DNA of 64,000 bases. It comes from Sphingomonas cremea (GTDB taxonomy: Bacteria > Pseudomonadota > Alphaproteobacteria > Sphingomonadales > Sphingomonadaceae). The stretch spans positions 620,001 through 684,000 of the forward strand of contig NZ_JAKFGM010000001.1 of NCBI RefSeq assembly GCF_021502585.1, in the 5' to 3' direction. The translations under genes and the position numbers were made by a program. The notes under the pieces are model-generated. The model saw only the letters and a program-made list of their open reading frames with translations. It was not told the DNA's origin and made no database searches. Shown in pieces: positions 1 to 10,200 of this stretch (the stretch's first letter is position 1; each line of letters starts with the position of its first letter).

Positions 1-1
1 C

Positions 2-334
2 TCGATTTCAATAGCGTTCGTCAATGCCAAGCTCAGCGACGTACGATGGGCCGGCGAGCCGGATTGGTACGAAAGCTCGCCGATTGCGCGGCGGCCATTT
101 TGCGCTCGATGCGGCACGTCGCTGGGGTTCATGTTCAGCGAAGACGCTGAAAAGATGGACCTGGCGGTGGGCAGCTTCGACGACCCAGCGCCATTCCGCC
201 CCAAGCATCACTTCGGGATCGAAAGCATGCATCGGGCGTGGATCAACACTGAAGGGCTGCCCGAATACCGCTCTGATGAGTATCAGGCCCTGGTCGACAG
301 GTGGGTCGAAGCAGTGGGCAAGATGCCCGAGTAG
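2..334 (+). CDS. GFA-family (CENP-V/GFA) protein, 3' end only
   Basis: The reading frame is already open at the window edge, so the N-terminus is missing. The visible 110 residues contain FCARCGTSLGF, the second CxxCG zinc-binding pair of the glutathione-dependent formaldehyde-activating (GFA) fold, followed by the family's usual ending (VGSFDDP, then a histidine-rich strand and GLPEY). Members are small zinc proteins, often annotated as S-(hydroxymethyl)glutathione synthase-like, but most have no proven substrate. It ends 19 bases before the alpha/beta hydrolase and could be co-transcribed with it. The family call is firm; the substrate is unknown. Confidence 0.75.
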   Translation, partial: SISIAFVNAKLSDVRWAGEPDWYESSPIARRPFCARCGTSLGFMFSEDAEKMDLAVGSFDDPAPFRPKHHFGIESMHRAWINTEGLPEYRSDEYQALVDRWVEAVGKMPE

Positions 335-353
335 CAGGGGTTGCGATTGAGCC

Positions 354-1112
354 ATGATTGGCGCGGAGACTCATTTTTGGACGGCGTCGGATGGCGTGAA
401 GCTTGCTTGGCGTGAATTGGGCGAAGGTCGGCCGGTTATCCTGGTCCACGGCCTGTTTAGCGATGCCAATACAAATTGGATCAAGTTCGGCCATGCCGAG
501 CGGATCGCGGCTGTTGGCTTCCGCGTGATCATGCCGGACCTCCGCGCGCATGGGCTCAGCGATAAGCCGCAGGATCCCCAGGCATACCCATGCGGCGTAC
601 TTGCCCGCGACTTGCATGAGTTCATCGCCCATCTCGACTTGACGGATTTCGACCTTGGCGGTTTCTCGCTGGGCGCAAGAACGACGGTGCAGGCGGTCGG
701 TGAGGGTGAGCGTCCGCGCAAGGCGATCCTCGCCGGCATGGGGCTTGAGGGTCTTAGCGATTGGAATCGGCGTCAGGCCTTCTTCCACGAAGCGATTGCT
801 CAGTTCGATATCGCGCGGCGCGGCGATCCGTGGTGGATGGCGATCCAGTTCATGAAGACGATGAAGGTCGACCGGGTCGCGGCGGGGCTTTTGTTGCGCA
901 CCTTTGAGGATGCGCATCCCGAATGGCTCAATGAATTCATGATGCCGACTCTGATTTTGTGTGGTTCGGAAGATCAGGACAATGGCTCGGCGTCCAACCT
1001 GGCCGAAGCGCTGCCCAATGCGACCCAAATAACCGTGCCCGGAACGCATATGAGCAGCGTTGCCAAAGCCGAATTCGGAGTGGCATTGGCGGAATGGCTT
1101 TCCCCTGCTTGA
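354..1112 (+). CDS. alpha/beta hydrolase
   Basis: This 252-residue protein has the alpha/beta-hydrolase fold signature: oxyanion-hole HG at 32-33 (LVHGLF), the nucleophile elbow GFSLGA with Ser105, an acid candidate at Asp207 or Asp209 (CGSEDQD), and the catalytic histidine in GTHMSS at about 232. There is no signal peptide, so it should be cytoplasmic. It acts on an ester, amide or similar bond, but nothing in the sequence identifies the substrate. It starts 19 bases after the GFA-family gene and lies 70 bases upstream of the M2 peptidase gene in the same direction. The catalytic triad is visible, so activity is likely. Confidence 0.85.
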   Translation: MIGAETHFWTASDGVKLAWRELGEGRPVILVHGLFSDANTNWIKFGHAERIAAVGFRVIMPDLRAHGLSDKPQDPQAYPCGVLARDLHEFIAHLDLTDFDLGGFSLGARTTVQAVGEGERPRKAILAGMGLEGLSDWNRRQAFFHEAIAQFDIARRGDPWWMAIQFMKTMKVDRVAAGLLLRTFEDAHPEWLNEFMMPTLILCGSEDQDNGSASNLAEALPNATQITVPGTHMSSVAKAEFGVALAEWLSPA

Positions 1113-1182
1113 CGTCGGCGCGACGGCGTCACATTCCTCGCCCCACGCGAAAATCATGACGTTCAGGACGAGGAGCCTACCC

Positions 1183-3066
1183 TTGAAGATACTTGCTGCT
1201 TCCGTGTCGCTTGTTGCGCTGTCGCTGGCCGGTTGTGCCACAACTCCGCCGGCCGAAATGGCCGCTTCGGCGCCTGCCGTTGCGGCTGCTGGCGTGCCGG
1301 CCGACGCATCGACGGCGACTACATTTCCGCTGACCCCCGACGGCGCCCGCGCATTTGTGGCCCAGGTCGAGAAAGAATTGTTCGATCTCAGCATCATCAG
1401 CGGCCGCGCCGCATGGGTCAACGCGACCTACATCACCGACGATACCGACGCCCTCGCCGCATATTTCGGCACGATCGCGACCGAAAAGGGCGTCCAATAT
1501 GCAGGCGAAGCCGCAAAATATGCCCGCGTCCCCGGTCTCGATTTCGACACGGCGCGAAAGCTCAACATCCTGCGCGGCGCGCTGGTCCTTCCGGCCCCGA
1601 CCACCCCGGGCGCGGCGAATGAGCTCAACACCATCGCCACCCGGCTCCAGTCGACCTACGGCAAGGGCCGCGCCAGCCTGCACGGCAAGCCGCTGACCGG
1701 CGATGACGTCGAGGCGCAGATGGGCACAAACCGCAATCCGGCAGAGCTCGCCGAGATGTGGCGCACGTGGCACGAGAATGTCGGCCGGCCGATGCGAACT
1801 GACTATACCCGCCTGGTCGAACTGGCGAATGCGGGCGCCAAGGACCTGGGCTATGCCGACACCGGCGCAATGTGGCGCTCGCAATATGACATGACGCCGG
1901 AACAGTTCGCGACGATGTACGATCGACTGTGGTCGGAGGTGAAGCCGCTTTACGACGACCTTCACTGCTACACCCGGACCAAGCTCAACCAGAAATATGG
2001 CAATGCCGTGCAACCGGCGACCGGCCCGATCCGCGCCGACCTTCTCGGCAATATGTGGGCGCAGGAATGGGGTAACATCTATGACATCGTCGCCCCCAAG
2101 GGCGCGGGCGACGTCGGCTATGACGTGACCGAGCTGCTTGAAGCCAAGAAGAAGTCGCCTGTCGACATGGTCCGGATTGGCGAAGGTTTTTACAAATCGC
2201 TCGGCTTAGCGCCGCTTCCGGCCAGCTTCTGGGATCGCAGCCAGATCACTCGTCCGCGTGATCGCGAAGTGGTTTGCCATGCCTCGGCGTGGGACCTCGA
2301 CAACAAGGACGATCTGCGCATCAAGATGTGCACCAAGGTCAATGGCGACGACTTCGTCACTATCCATCACGAGCTTGGACACAATTATTACCAGCGTGCC
2401 TACAATCAGCAGCCCTATCTCTACCTGAATGGGGCCAATGACGGCTTCCACGAGGCGATCGGCGATTTCATCGCCCTTTCGATCACGCCCGAATATCTGA
2501 CCCAGATTGGCCTCCTCGACCGATCGAAGGTTCCGTCGGCCGACAAGGACACCGGCCTTCTGCTTCGGCAAGCCATGGATAAGGTCGCCTTCCTGCCGTT
2601 CGGACTGATGGTCGATAAATGGCGCTGGGGCGTGTTCGACGGTTCAATTACGCCGGCCAATTACAACCAGGCGTGGGCCGACCTGAAACGCCAATATCAG
2701 GGCATTACTCCGCCCGTCGCTCGCAGCGAGGCGGACTTCGATCCGGGCGCCAAGTTCCACATTCCCGGCAACACACCATATGCGCGCTACTTCCTCGCGC
2801 GGCTGCTTCAGTTCCAATTTTACAAGGCTGCTTGCGACATGTCCGGTTGGAAGGGGCCGCTGCACCGTTGCAGCTTCTATGGCAACAAGGAGGTAGGGCA
2901 GCGGCTGAACGCGATGCTGGCGATGGGCGCATCCAAACCCTGGCCCGACGCTCTCGAGGCTTTCACCGGTAGCCGCGATATTTCGGGCAAGCCGATGCTC
3001 GAATATTTCGCCCCGCTGCAGGCGTGGCTCAAACAGCAGAACGCGGGCAAGCAGTGCGGATGGTGA
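1183..3066 (+). CDS. M2-family (ACE-like) zinc dipeptidyl carboxypeptidase, lipoprotein
   Basis: The product resembles peptidase family M2, the bacterial homologues of angiotensin-converting enzyme, which release dipeptides from peptide C-termini. Zinc ligands are visible: HHELGH gives His396, Glu397 and His400, and GFHEAIGD gives Glu424, the third ligand 24 residues on, the same spacing as in human ACE. The N-terminus has a lipoprotein signal peptide ending in LSLAGC, so it is probably anchored in the periplasm. I prefer the TTG start at 1183 because GAGGAG lies 9 bases upstream and the signal peptide then begins at once. An in-frame ATG at 1156 lacks a ribosome site, and a still longer frame from 1060 would overlap the hydrolase. 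A strong terminator follows the stop. Confidence 0.88.
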   Translation: MKILAASVSLVALSLAGCATTPPAEMAASAPAVAAAGVPADASTATTFPLTPDGARAFVAQVEKELFDLSIISGRAAWVNATYITDDTDALAAYFGTIATEKGVQYAGEAAKYARVPGLDFDTARKLNILRGALVLPAPTTPGAANELNTIATRLQSTYGKGRASLHGKPLTGDDVEAQMGTNRNPAELAEMWRTWHENVGRPMRTDYTRLVELANAGAKDLGYADTGAMWRSQYDMTPEQFATMYDRLWSEVKPLYDDLHCYTRTKLNQKYGNAVQPATGPIRADLLGNMWAQEWGNIYDIVAPKGAGDVGYDVTELLEAKKKSPVDMVRIGEGFYKSLGLAPLPASFWDRSQITRPRDREVVCHASAWDLDNKDDLRIKMCTKVNGDDFVTIHHELGHNYYQRAYNQQPYLYLNGANDGFHEAIGDFIALSITPEYLTQIGLLDRSKVPSADKDTGLLLRQAMDKVAFLPFGLMVDKWRWGVFDGSITPANYNQAWADLKRQYQGITPPVARSEADFDPGAKFHIPGNTPYARYFLARLLQFQFYKAACDMSGWKGPLHRCSFYGNKEVGQRLNAMLAMGASKPWPDALEAFTGSRDISGKPMLEYFAPLQAWLKQQNAGKQCGW

Positions 3067-3080
3067 TTTAAGTCGCAAAG

Positions 3081-3114
3081 AAAGGGGAGCGGCCATTCGG
3101 CGCGCTCCCCTTTT
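3081..3114 (+). terminator. intrinsic terminator after the M2 peptidase gene
   Basis: AAGGGGAGCG and CGCTCCCCTT form a 10-bp perfect stem around an 11-base spacer and end in a T-rich tract. It lies 14 bases after the peptidase stop. The flanking A and T runs make it potentially bidirectional, so it could also stop transcription of the minus-strand gene ending at 3124. Confidence 0.85.
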
Positions 3115-3123
3115 GATTTTGAC

Positions 3124-3453
3124 TTAGCTGACCGTTGGAATGCCGGGCTGAGTTTCCTGTCGAGCCACATTGCGCGGCACTTTGGATTTCCTGCCTGTCT
3201 CCTTCAGGGTCAAGGCTTCCTCGCTAATCTCTTCTTGGGAGCGAGTGTTTCCCATCCGCTCTGCCTTGAGCTCGCTCAAGCGGTCCATTCCACTGCTGAA
3301 CGCTTCACCGATCTGCCCGCGCCGGGACCAGAGAAAAGCGCCCGCTGCAGCTACACCTGCCGCAACCGCGACGCCGGCCAGTGGCCTTTCGTACGCAGCA
3401 CTCATGAAACTCCCATTATCGAAACGGCCTTTTGAATCTCTTTTTCTCGCCAT
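3124..3453 (-). CDS. small membrane protein of unknown function
   Basis: A 109-residue protein with a basic N-terminus (MARKRDSKGRF), one hydrophobic stretch at about 25-42 (AGVAVAAGVAAAGAFLW) and a long charged C-terminal tail rich in Glu, Lys and Arg. It is probably a single-pass inner-membrane protein with a cytoplasmic tail. The start is supported by AAAGGAGAG placed 5-6 bases upstream. It resembles the small membrane-anchored stress proteins common in sphingomonads, but I recognise no named domain. It lies between two other minus- and plus-strand genes with its own ribosome site and probably its own promoter. Confidence 0.65.
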   Translation of the reverse strand: MARKRDSKGRFDNGSFMSAAYERPLAGVAVAAGVAAAGAFLWSRRGQIGEAFSSGMDRLSELKAERMGNTRSQEEISEEALTLKETGRKSKVPRNVARQETQPGIPTVS

Positions 3454-3545
3454 CTTACTCTCCTTTACCGCCCCCTCATCATCAACGCGCCAGCAAGGCC
3501 CGCGTTGCTGTTGAAAGGCAGGGGGAAGAGACGACGCGACGAACG

Positions 3546-4025
3546 TCAGAGCTGGCCGAGCATGGTCTCCGCGCTGGAAGCCGAATATTCCCCGGGAGCT
3601 TCGACATTGAGCTGCTCGACCACACCGTCATTGACGATCATCGAATAGCGCTGGCTGCGCTTGCCCATGCCGAACTTGGACGCGTCCATGGTTAGCCCAA
3701 GCGCCTCGGCAAATTCACCGTTGCCATCAGCGAGCATCGTGATGTCTTCGGAGCCTTGGTCCTTGTTCCATGCGCCCAGCACGAACGCATCGTTGACGCT
3801 GGTTGCAACGATTTCATCGACGCCCTTGCCCTTCAGCTCGGCGGCTTTTTCAACATAGGAGGGGAGGTGGCGTGCCGAGCAGGTCGGTGTGTAAGCACCG
3901 GGGACAGCGAACATCGCGACCCGCTTGCCAGCGAAATAGTCGCCACTCTTGACCGGTATCGGGCCTTCCGGCGTCGCAAGGGTCAGGGGAACATCGGGAA
4001 TGCGGTCGCCGACCTGGATGGCCAT
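3546..4025 (-). CDS. peroxiredoxin, Prx5 subfamily
   Basis: A 159-residue cytoplasmic thiol peroxidase that reduces hydrogen peroxide and organic hydroperoxides. The Prx5 active site PGAYTPTCS is present with peroxidatic Cys49, and the protein has the usual length. No other cysteine lies in a typical resolving position, so the intermediate is probably resolved by glutathione/glutaredoxin or another external thiol. RSQRYSMIV is the conserved Prx5 C-terminal strand containing the active-site arginine. It is transcribed alone and lies divergent from the YqgE-like gene. Confidence 0.93.
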   Translation of the reverse strand: MAIQVGDRIPDVPLTLATPEGPIPVKSGDYFAGKRVAMFAVPGAYTPTCSARHLPSYVEKAAELKGKGVDEIVATSVNDAFVLGAWNKDQGSEDITMLADGNGEFAEALGLTMDASKFGMGKRSQRYSMIVNDGVVEQLNVEAPGEYSASSAETMLGQL

Positions 4026-4122
4026 CGGGAAATCTCCTGCAAAAGGTCAGGCCGGGACATAGGCACGGCGCGTGACACTCTCAAGGCTTGCGACCGAGGC
4101 GGTCGAGGCGCATTTTCAGCGC

Positions 4123-4683
4123 ATGGAGAGTCCCCGCTTCCTGTCGGGCAAGCTGCTGCTGGCGATGCCGGGCATTGGCGACCCGCGCTTTGAGCATGCT
4201 GTCATTGCCATGTGCGTGCATGACGAAAATGGCGCAGTCGGCATCGGTATAGGCCACCAACGCGCCGGGATCGGAGTGCGTGGCCTGCTCGAGCAACTGG
4301 GCATTGATCCGGGCGAGACGCCAGATACGCCAGTGCTTCACGGCGGACCAGTCGAGCCGGGCAGGGGCTTTGTCCTCCACAGCGACGATTGGGGCGGCCA
4401 GGATACGATCGCAGTGACGGGACTCGGCGCACTGACCGGCACGATCGACGTGCTTAAGGCCATTGCGGAAGGGCGGGGCCCGAGCCGCTATTTGATCGCA
4501 CTCGGTTACGCCGGTTGGGGCGAGGGCCAGCTAGACGAGGAAATGACTCGACCAGGCTGGTTCGCAGCCGATGGGCGGCAGCAAATTTTGTTCGAAACGC
4601 CGACCGCGGAACGCTGGGAAGCGACGTTCAAAGCCGAAGGCATCGATCCCCGCCTGCTCGACAGCGGCGCTGGAGCGGCCTGA
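4123..4683 (+). CDS. YqgE/AlgH family protein
   Basis: The protein begins MESPRFLSGKLLLAMPG and contains the family's HGGPV motif (VLHGGPVEPGRGFVLHS), matching the YqgE/AlgH family (old name DUF179, about 185 residues). The family is widespread in proteobacteria; its molecular role is unsettled, with AlgH proposed as a regulator in Pseudomonas. I chose the ATG at 4123 because it gives the usual family N-terminus; a GTG at 4072 would add 17 residues not expected in the family. It lies 65 bases upstream of ahcY on the same strand. Confidence 0.88.
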   Translation: MESPRFLSGKLLLAMPGIGDPRFEHAVIAMCVHDENGAVGIGIGHQRAGIGVRGLLEQLGIDPGETPDTPVLHGGPVEPGRGFVLHSDDWGGQDTIAVTGLGALTGTIDVLKAIAEGRGPSRYLIALGYAGWGEGQLDEEMTRPGWFAADGRQQILFETPTAERWEATFKAEGIDPRLLDSGAGAA

Positions 4684-4748
4684 TGTTTGCTTTTGCCTTG
4701 CTGCGAAGGTAGGGGCGGCGCGACTTTCTTTCTTCGGAGAATTGCCCC

Positions 4749-6161
4749 GTGGCCACCCCCGCCAACACCCTTACTCGCGACTATCTGGTCAAGGACATCA
4801 GCCTTGCGAAATTCGGTCGCAAGGAAATCGATATCGCCGAAACCGAGATGCCGGGCCTGATGGCGCTGCGTGCCGAATATGGCGCATCAAAGCCGCTTAA
4901 GGGCGCCCGCATCACTGGCTCGCTGCACATGACGATCCAGACCGCGGTGCTGATCGAAACACTGACCGCGCTCGGCGCCGAGGTGCGCTGGGCATCATGC
5001 AACATCTTCTCGACGCAGGACCATGCCGCCGCGGCGATCGCGGCGTCGGGTGTCCCGGTGTTTGCAGTCAAGGGAGAGACGCTCGAGGAATATTGGGACT
5101 ATGCCGCCCGCATCTTCGACTGGGGCCAGGACCAGACTTGCAACATGATCCTCGACGACGGCGGCGATGCCACCATGTTCGCTCTGTGGGGTGCCAGGGT
5201 CGAGGCGGGCGAGACGCTGTTCGCGCCGCAGAACGAGGAAGAAGAGATTTTCGCGGCGACGCTGAAGCGCTTCCTCGCCGAGCGGCCGGGCTACCTGACC
5301 AAGACGGTTGAGGCGATCAAGGGCGTCAGCGAAGAGACCACCACTGGCGTCCACCGCCTCTACGAACTCGCCAAGCAGGGCAAGCTCCCGTTCCCGGCGA
5401 TCAACGTCAATGACAGCGTGACCAAGTCGAAGTTCGACAATCTCTACGGCTGCAAGGAAAGTCTGGTCGACGCCATCCGCCGCGCGACCGACGTCATGCT
5501 TGCCGGCAAGGTCGCGACGGTCGCCGGCTTCGGTGACGTCGGCAAAGGCTCAGCGGCCTCGCTCCGCAACGGCGGCGCTCGCGTTCTGGTAACCGAAGTC
5601 GACCCGATCTGCGCCCTGCAGGCGGCGATGGAGGGCTATGAAGTCGTAACGATGGAGGAGGCCGCCAAGCGCGCCGACATCTTCGTCACCGCGACCGGCA
5701 ACATGGACGTCATCACGCTCGATCATATGCGCGACATGAAGGACATGGCGATCGTCTGCAACATCGGCCATTTCGACAGTGAGATTCAGATCGGCGCGTT
5801 GGCCAACATGAAGTGGGACGAGATCAAGCCGCAGGTCGACGAAGTCACCTTTCCCGACGGCAAGCGCATCATCGTTCTGTCGAAGGGCCGACTGGTCAAC
5901 CTTGGCAATGCCACCGGCCACCCCAGCTTCGTCATGTCGTCGAGCTTTACCAACCAGGTGCTTGCGCAGATTGAGCTGTGGACCAAGTCCGATCAGTATC
6001 AGAATGACGTCTATGTCTTGCCCAAGCACCTCGATGAAAAAGTCGCGGCGCTTCATCTCGACAAGCTGGGTGTCAAGCTGACGAAGCTCAGCGACAAGCA
6101 GGCCGCCTATATTGGCGTGACCCCGCAAGGCCCGTTCAAGCCCGATCACTATCGCTACTAA
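4749..6161 (+). CDS. ahcY: adenosylhomocysteinase
   Basis: S-adenosylhomocysteine hydrolase of 470 residues, which reversibly splits SAH into adenosine and homocysteine and so relieves product inhibition of methyltransferases. The NAD-binding loop GFGDVGKG lies at 260-267, and the protein ends in KPDHYRY, the conserved tail that reaches into the neighbouring subunit's cofactor site. The GTG start is preceded by CGGAGA at 9-14 bases. Length and motifs are normal for the class with the insertion found in proteobacteria. Its stop lies 6 bases from the stop of the convergent minus-strand oxygenase gene, leaving no space for a terminator. Confidence 0.98.
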   Translation: MATPANTLTRDYLVKDISLAKFGRKEIDIAETEMPGLMALRAEYGASKPLKGARITGSLHMTIQTAVLIETLTALGAEVRWASCNIFSTQDHAAAAIAASGVPVFAVKGETLEEYWDYAARIFDWGQDQTCNMILDDGGDATMFALWGARVEAGETLFAPQNEEEEIFAATLKRFLAERPGYLTKTVEAIKGVSEETTTGVHRLYELAKQGKLPFPAINVNDSVTKSKFDNLYGCKESLVDAIRRATDVMLAGKVATVAGFGDVGKGSAASLRNGGARVLVTEVDPICALQAAMEGYEVVTMEEAAKRADIFVTATGNMDVITLDHMRDMKDMAIVCNIGHFDSEIQIGALANMKWDEIKPQVDEVTFPDGKRIIVLSKGRLVNLGNATGHPSFVMSSSFTNQVLAQIELWTKSDQYQNDVYVLPKHLDEKVAALHLDKLGVKLTKLSDKQAAYIGVTPQGPFKPDHYRY

Positions 6162-6167
6162 AATAGG

Positions 6168-7127
6168 CTAATATTGCAGCGGACGCTCTCGGATCCATCG
6201 GCTGGCGAGGAATTTCTCGCCAGCCGTTACTGGCAGACCCGAATGCTGCGAGTTGAGGTCGGGGCGGCCGTCGGCATCCGCATTGCGGAACAAGAGGCCA
6301 TCGCCTTTGCGCCCTTTTACCTTGATGTCGGGCTTGGCGAAGTGAGTTTCGCCGCCCTCGAAATCGTCATTGAGGTAGACTAGGAAAGTAAGGACGCGTT
6401 GGTTGTCGGCATTGCCGATGGCATCGAAATGAGCTCGATATTCCTGTCCAGGCCGATAGCGAAGTATCTGGAGCGGCTCTCCCTGTTTGACGTGAGTTCC
6501 GCTGGCAGCGGCAAGCCGGCGGCAAAGCGCATGGATTGCCGGGCTTTCCGACACTAGCGGAAAGCCTGTCGCGTCCGATGTTCGGATCGGATTTGGTACC
6601 AGCTCGCCTGTCTGTGGGTCGACTACCGTTGACGGCACCATGCCCGGCATGGCGCGCGCGATCAGGAAATCGCATTCGGCGTCGGTAAACAGCGATCGAT
6701 ACATGACCACATCTGGTGAGTTAGAGATCCGATCCGCCGAAAAGGTGCCGAGTGGGTCGCCCTCACTAGAAAGCCGCATTTCTGAAATCAGCTGCAGTTC
6801 CCGCCCAGCTTCCGGGTCCGACCGTGAGGCGAGCTCGAGCAGTTCAATAGCCTTGTTCCAGTCGGCCGGTCCGCCAGTCCCGCTAGCCATAAACGCCCGG
6901 TATATGGCGGCGGCCGTCTCGCTTCCCGCGATGGCTGCGCGGTGAAAAAGGTCGCGCGAGAGCGGCAGGTCGCGATTTACGATCTTTCCCGCCAGGCAAA
7001 GGTTCGCGAGATATTCGAGCGCGCCCGGGTCGTTGCGGGATGCGGCCTGGCCAAGCAGGTCCATCGCACGCTGGGGCTGTCCCGAGTGGAACAGCCTTTG
7101 CGCTTCTTCAACGACGTTGCTCGTCAT
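6168..7127 (-). CDS. prolyl-4-hydroxylase-like 2OG-Fe(II) oxygenase with N-terminal Sel1/TPR-type repeats
   Basis: A 319-residue two-part protein. Residues 1-115 are helical repeats of Sel1/TPR type (AMDLLGQAA, DLFHRAA, AIELLELA). Residues 135-315 are a P4Hc domain with iron ligands His233, Asp235 (HFD) and His295, and the 2-oxoglutarate-binding Lys305 in AGEKFLASRW, so it should be active. Such enzymes hydroxylate peptidyl proline or other residues, or free amino acids. It has no signal peptide. It is the next gene after a TonB-dependent receptor and is separated from it by a strong terminator. This layout parallels the other receptor with its sulfotransferases, which suggests partial read-through. 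The substrate is unknown. Confidence 0.85.
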   Translation of the reverse strand: MTSNVVEEAQRLFHSGQPQRAMDLLGQAASRNDPGALEYLANLCLAGKIVNRDLPLSRDLFHRAAIAGSETAAAIYRAFMASGTGGPADWNKAIELLELASRSDPEAGRELQLISEMRLSSEGDPLGTFSADRISNSPDVVMYRSLFTDAECDFLIARAMPGMVPSTVVDPQTGELVPNPIRTSDATGFPLVSESPAIHALCRRLAAASGTHVKQGEPLQILRYRPGQEYRAHFDAIGNADNQRVLTFLVYLNDDFEGGETHFAKPDIKVKGRKGDGLLFRNADADGRPDLNSQHSGLPVTAGEKFLASRWIRERPLQY

Positions 7128-7163
7128 TCAATCTTGTTGGCAGGCCGCCCGCCGCATCGCCAC

Positions 7164-7196
7164 AAAAAAAAGGGCCGGAGCATATAGCCCCGGCCC
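7164..7196 (-). terminator. intrinsic terminator after the first TonB-dependent receptor
   Basis: On the minus strand GGGCCGG and CCGGCCC pair around a short loop containing TATATG and are followed by eight T residues. It begins 26 bases after the receptor stop and precedes the oxygenase start by 36 bases. Stem and loop closely resemble the terminator after the second receptor (14479-14507). Confidence 0.9.
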
Positions 7197-7222
7197 GGAA
7201 GTTAACGTTGGTTGGGCCTGAC

Positions 7223-10200
7223 TTAGAATTGGGCATTGAAACCGGCATAGAAGGTGCGGCCGCGGACATCGTAGATGGCGGCATTGCCGGTGCCACGATC
7301 CGTGATGCCGCCGGTACCAGTGCCGGCCAATCCAAGCGGCGGGTGCGTATCGAGCAGGTTGTCGACGCCAACATAGAAGTTGAAGTCGCGGCCGATGCCA
7401 CCGCCGTTCTTGAGGTCCCATTCCAGCCGGATGTCGTGATAGAATGTTGCCTGATATTTCCGAATATCGGCAAAGTCCTCGTTGAACGGCGGGCAGCCGC
7501 TCGTGGAGCATGCCCCAGATAGCTCATTGAAGTCTTCATAAGCACCCGTCCACATCGGCCCGATATACCGCATCTGGTAACCGAGGGTGATCGGTCCCTT
7601 GGTCAGATCGACATTCCACTGGAATTCATCCTTGGGATCGCCGAGCTCCCCGAGAATCCGGTTCTCGAAGTCCGGAAGCGTCGGGTTCTCGTAATTGCTG
7701 ATCTTCAGATTGTGGGTGTAGATCAGGTTAGTGTTGAGCTTGGCAAAGCCCGCGATGTCAGTGCGATAAGACGCATTGACGTCGATCCCCTTACGCTCGC
7801 GGGCGGCGAAGTTTACGCCGGCCGAGAGTAGCGAGTTGGCGAGGATGTGGAACGGAAGCGTCGATCCGCCCGGCGACGTCGCCGGTGTCGCAGTGGCCCC
7901 GTTCCGCTCGAACAGCGCACAGAAGGGGTTGCTCAAGCTCGGCTGATCGTAGCAGTTGTTCGCGATCGCCTGCGCGGAAAGCGAGACGATGACGTCCTTA
8001 ACCTTGATCTTGTACCAGTCGACGCTGATCGACAGGCCAGGAACGAACCGCGGCTGGATGACAGCTCCGACCGTATAGGAGTCCGAAGTCTCCGGCTTGA
8101 GGTCCGGGTTGCTACCGCTGAGGATTGGCAGGGAGTAGCCACCGTTCGTCAGGAGCGCGAGCTGGGCTGCACTAAACTGCGAATTGCAGTTTGCCGTACG
8201 GTTGGGATTGTTGGCGATTGCCCCGGATGAGCAGGGATCGACGAAGCCCGGCGCGAAGTTCGGAACCACCGGGAAGCCAGTCTCCGAAAGGTTCGGAGCC
8301 CGAACTGCGCGGCTGTAGTTGGCGCGGAACCGGATATCCTGAATCGGGGCCCAGTCAGCCCCTGCATTATAGGCCCAGACGGTACCCGCGCCGCCCTTGT
8401 AATCGGCAACGCGAGCAGCTCCGCTCACGGTCAGCTCTTCAAAGAAGGGCGTGTCCTTCAGGATCGGCACCTGAATTTCGCCAAACGCTTCCTTCACCTT
8501 GAATGCAGCCGGATCGAAAATGCCGACCACGACGGCGTTCGTGGCGCCCTCCACGATGAACGGATCGTTCTTGTAGTTGGCCTTTTCCTTCCGGTATTCG
8601 GCGCCGAGCGCGAACCGAATTGGACCGCCTGGCAGTTCGAACAGCTGGCTGGAGTCGCCCGAAACGAAGCCGTTGAGGACGAACTGGCTGAGCGAAGCGT
8701 GGTTCGTCGCGTCATAGCTGAAGTAGTTGACTGCAGCGCTATTATCCTGGCCGCCGAACGGATTGTAAGGAACGCAGGCGGCAATATCGGCTGCAAGACG
8801 AGCAGGTCCGGTGGGCGTGAAGGGGACCGCAGCTGTCGGATCAAACTGCGAGCGGCACTGGATTTGCCCTGTGACCGGATTCCGGCCCGCGTCGAGCGAC
8901 AGCAGGAAGCGCTGGCGATCGAGGTAGCCGAAGGTCGTCGTCTTCTCCTTGAACTTTCCGTAGTTGGCGGAAAGCTCGTAGTTCCAATCCTCGTTAAAGG
9001 TGCCGCGAGCGCCGACGACGATGCGATGTGTATCACGACGGAAATGTTCGTCGCGAATGCCGGCATCGAGCAGCTGGCGGGACAGAACGAAGCGGTAGGA
9101 CCCATTGGCGATTTGGGTCAAATCCGTCGCATCGAGCCGACCGTTCGTTACGGGATTTGGATTTGCCGAATTACAGACCGCCGTGAGGCCTACCTTACAG
9201 CCCGACGCCAGTATGGCATTGGTGATGAAGGTCTGTTCCGCCGAGCTCAGGAAGGGGTTGTCGAGACGGATACGCTCGCGACTGTCAAACTGGGTCCTCT
9301 GGCCCTGGATGAACGAAGGACCGGCGTTCGAACCCTGCGCAGTAACCCGGTTCCACTTGGCCTCGAAGAATGGCTCAAACGCGTCGCTGACCGTGAAGTG
9401 ACCGAGCGCGTTAAAGTTATAGCGCTGCATCTCAGGGATGACTGAAAGGATTTCGCCCTCACGGCCGGTTTGGCCATTGCCGCCGATGATACCGCCGGTC
9501 GGGCCTTGACCGAAGCGGGTTCCAGTCTGCGCAAAGAGGTCGCCCTGCTGGTCGAAAAGATAGGTGCAGCTATATGCGGTTCCGCTCGACGGAGCGCCAG
9601 ACGCAATGCCGCGGCCGCAAGCGGGATTGGTGATCGCCGGGTTCGAATCCTGCGTAATCGGGATGAGGCCGAAACGGTGGATCGTCGAGCTGCGGATATC
9701 CCGAAGGAAAGTGCGATCCGGAATGCCGTCGCTGCCGTTCGGCGCGCCGCCCGGGTCTACGTCGGTTACGACCAGGCCGTTAACGGTTCGGAGCCAGGGA
9801 ATTTCGGATCCAAAGACGCGCCGCTGATTGAAATATTCGCCATGAACGGTGATGTTCGCTCGGTCGTCGGCGAAGTTGTGGCCATACAAGGCCGAGACAT
9901 ATTGGTTGCCGCCGAAACCTCGTCCGGAGACGCCGGCCTGTCCGCGCACCTGCAGGCCCTCATAATCGCGCCTCAAGATGAAATTGACCACGCCCGCGAT
10001 CGCGTCGGAGCCGTAGATGGCCGAATTGCCGCCGGTCACGATATCAACGCGCTCGACCAGATCGCTTGGGATCGTGTTGACGTCCGGAGACACCGCGTTG
10101 TTGAGAATGTCGGCGGCGACGTGACGGCGTCCGTTGACCAGTACGAGAGTGCGAACCGTTCCCAGGCCGCGAAGATCGAGGAGGTTGAGACCCGCAACCC

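Noticed and set aside
1060-1182. Long start of the M2 peptidase at 1060
   Set aside because: It would overlap the hydrolase and place 41 residues before the signal peptide.
243-1421. 392-codon minus-strand frame at 243-1421
   Set aside because: It covers the hydrolase gene and part of the M2 gene in antisense, with no ribosome site.
4684-4748. SAH or SAM riboswitch before ahcY
   Set aside because: The gap to the previous gene is only 65 bases and no riboswitch-like pairing or conserved core was found.
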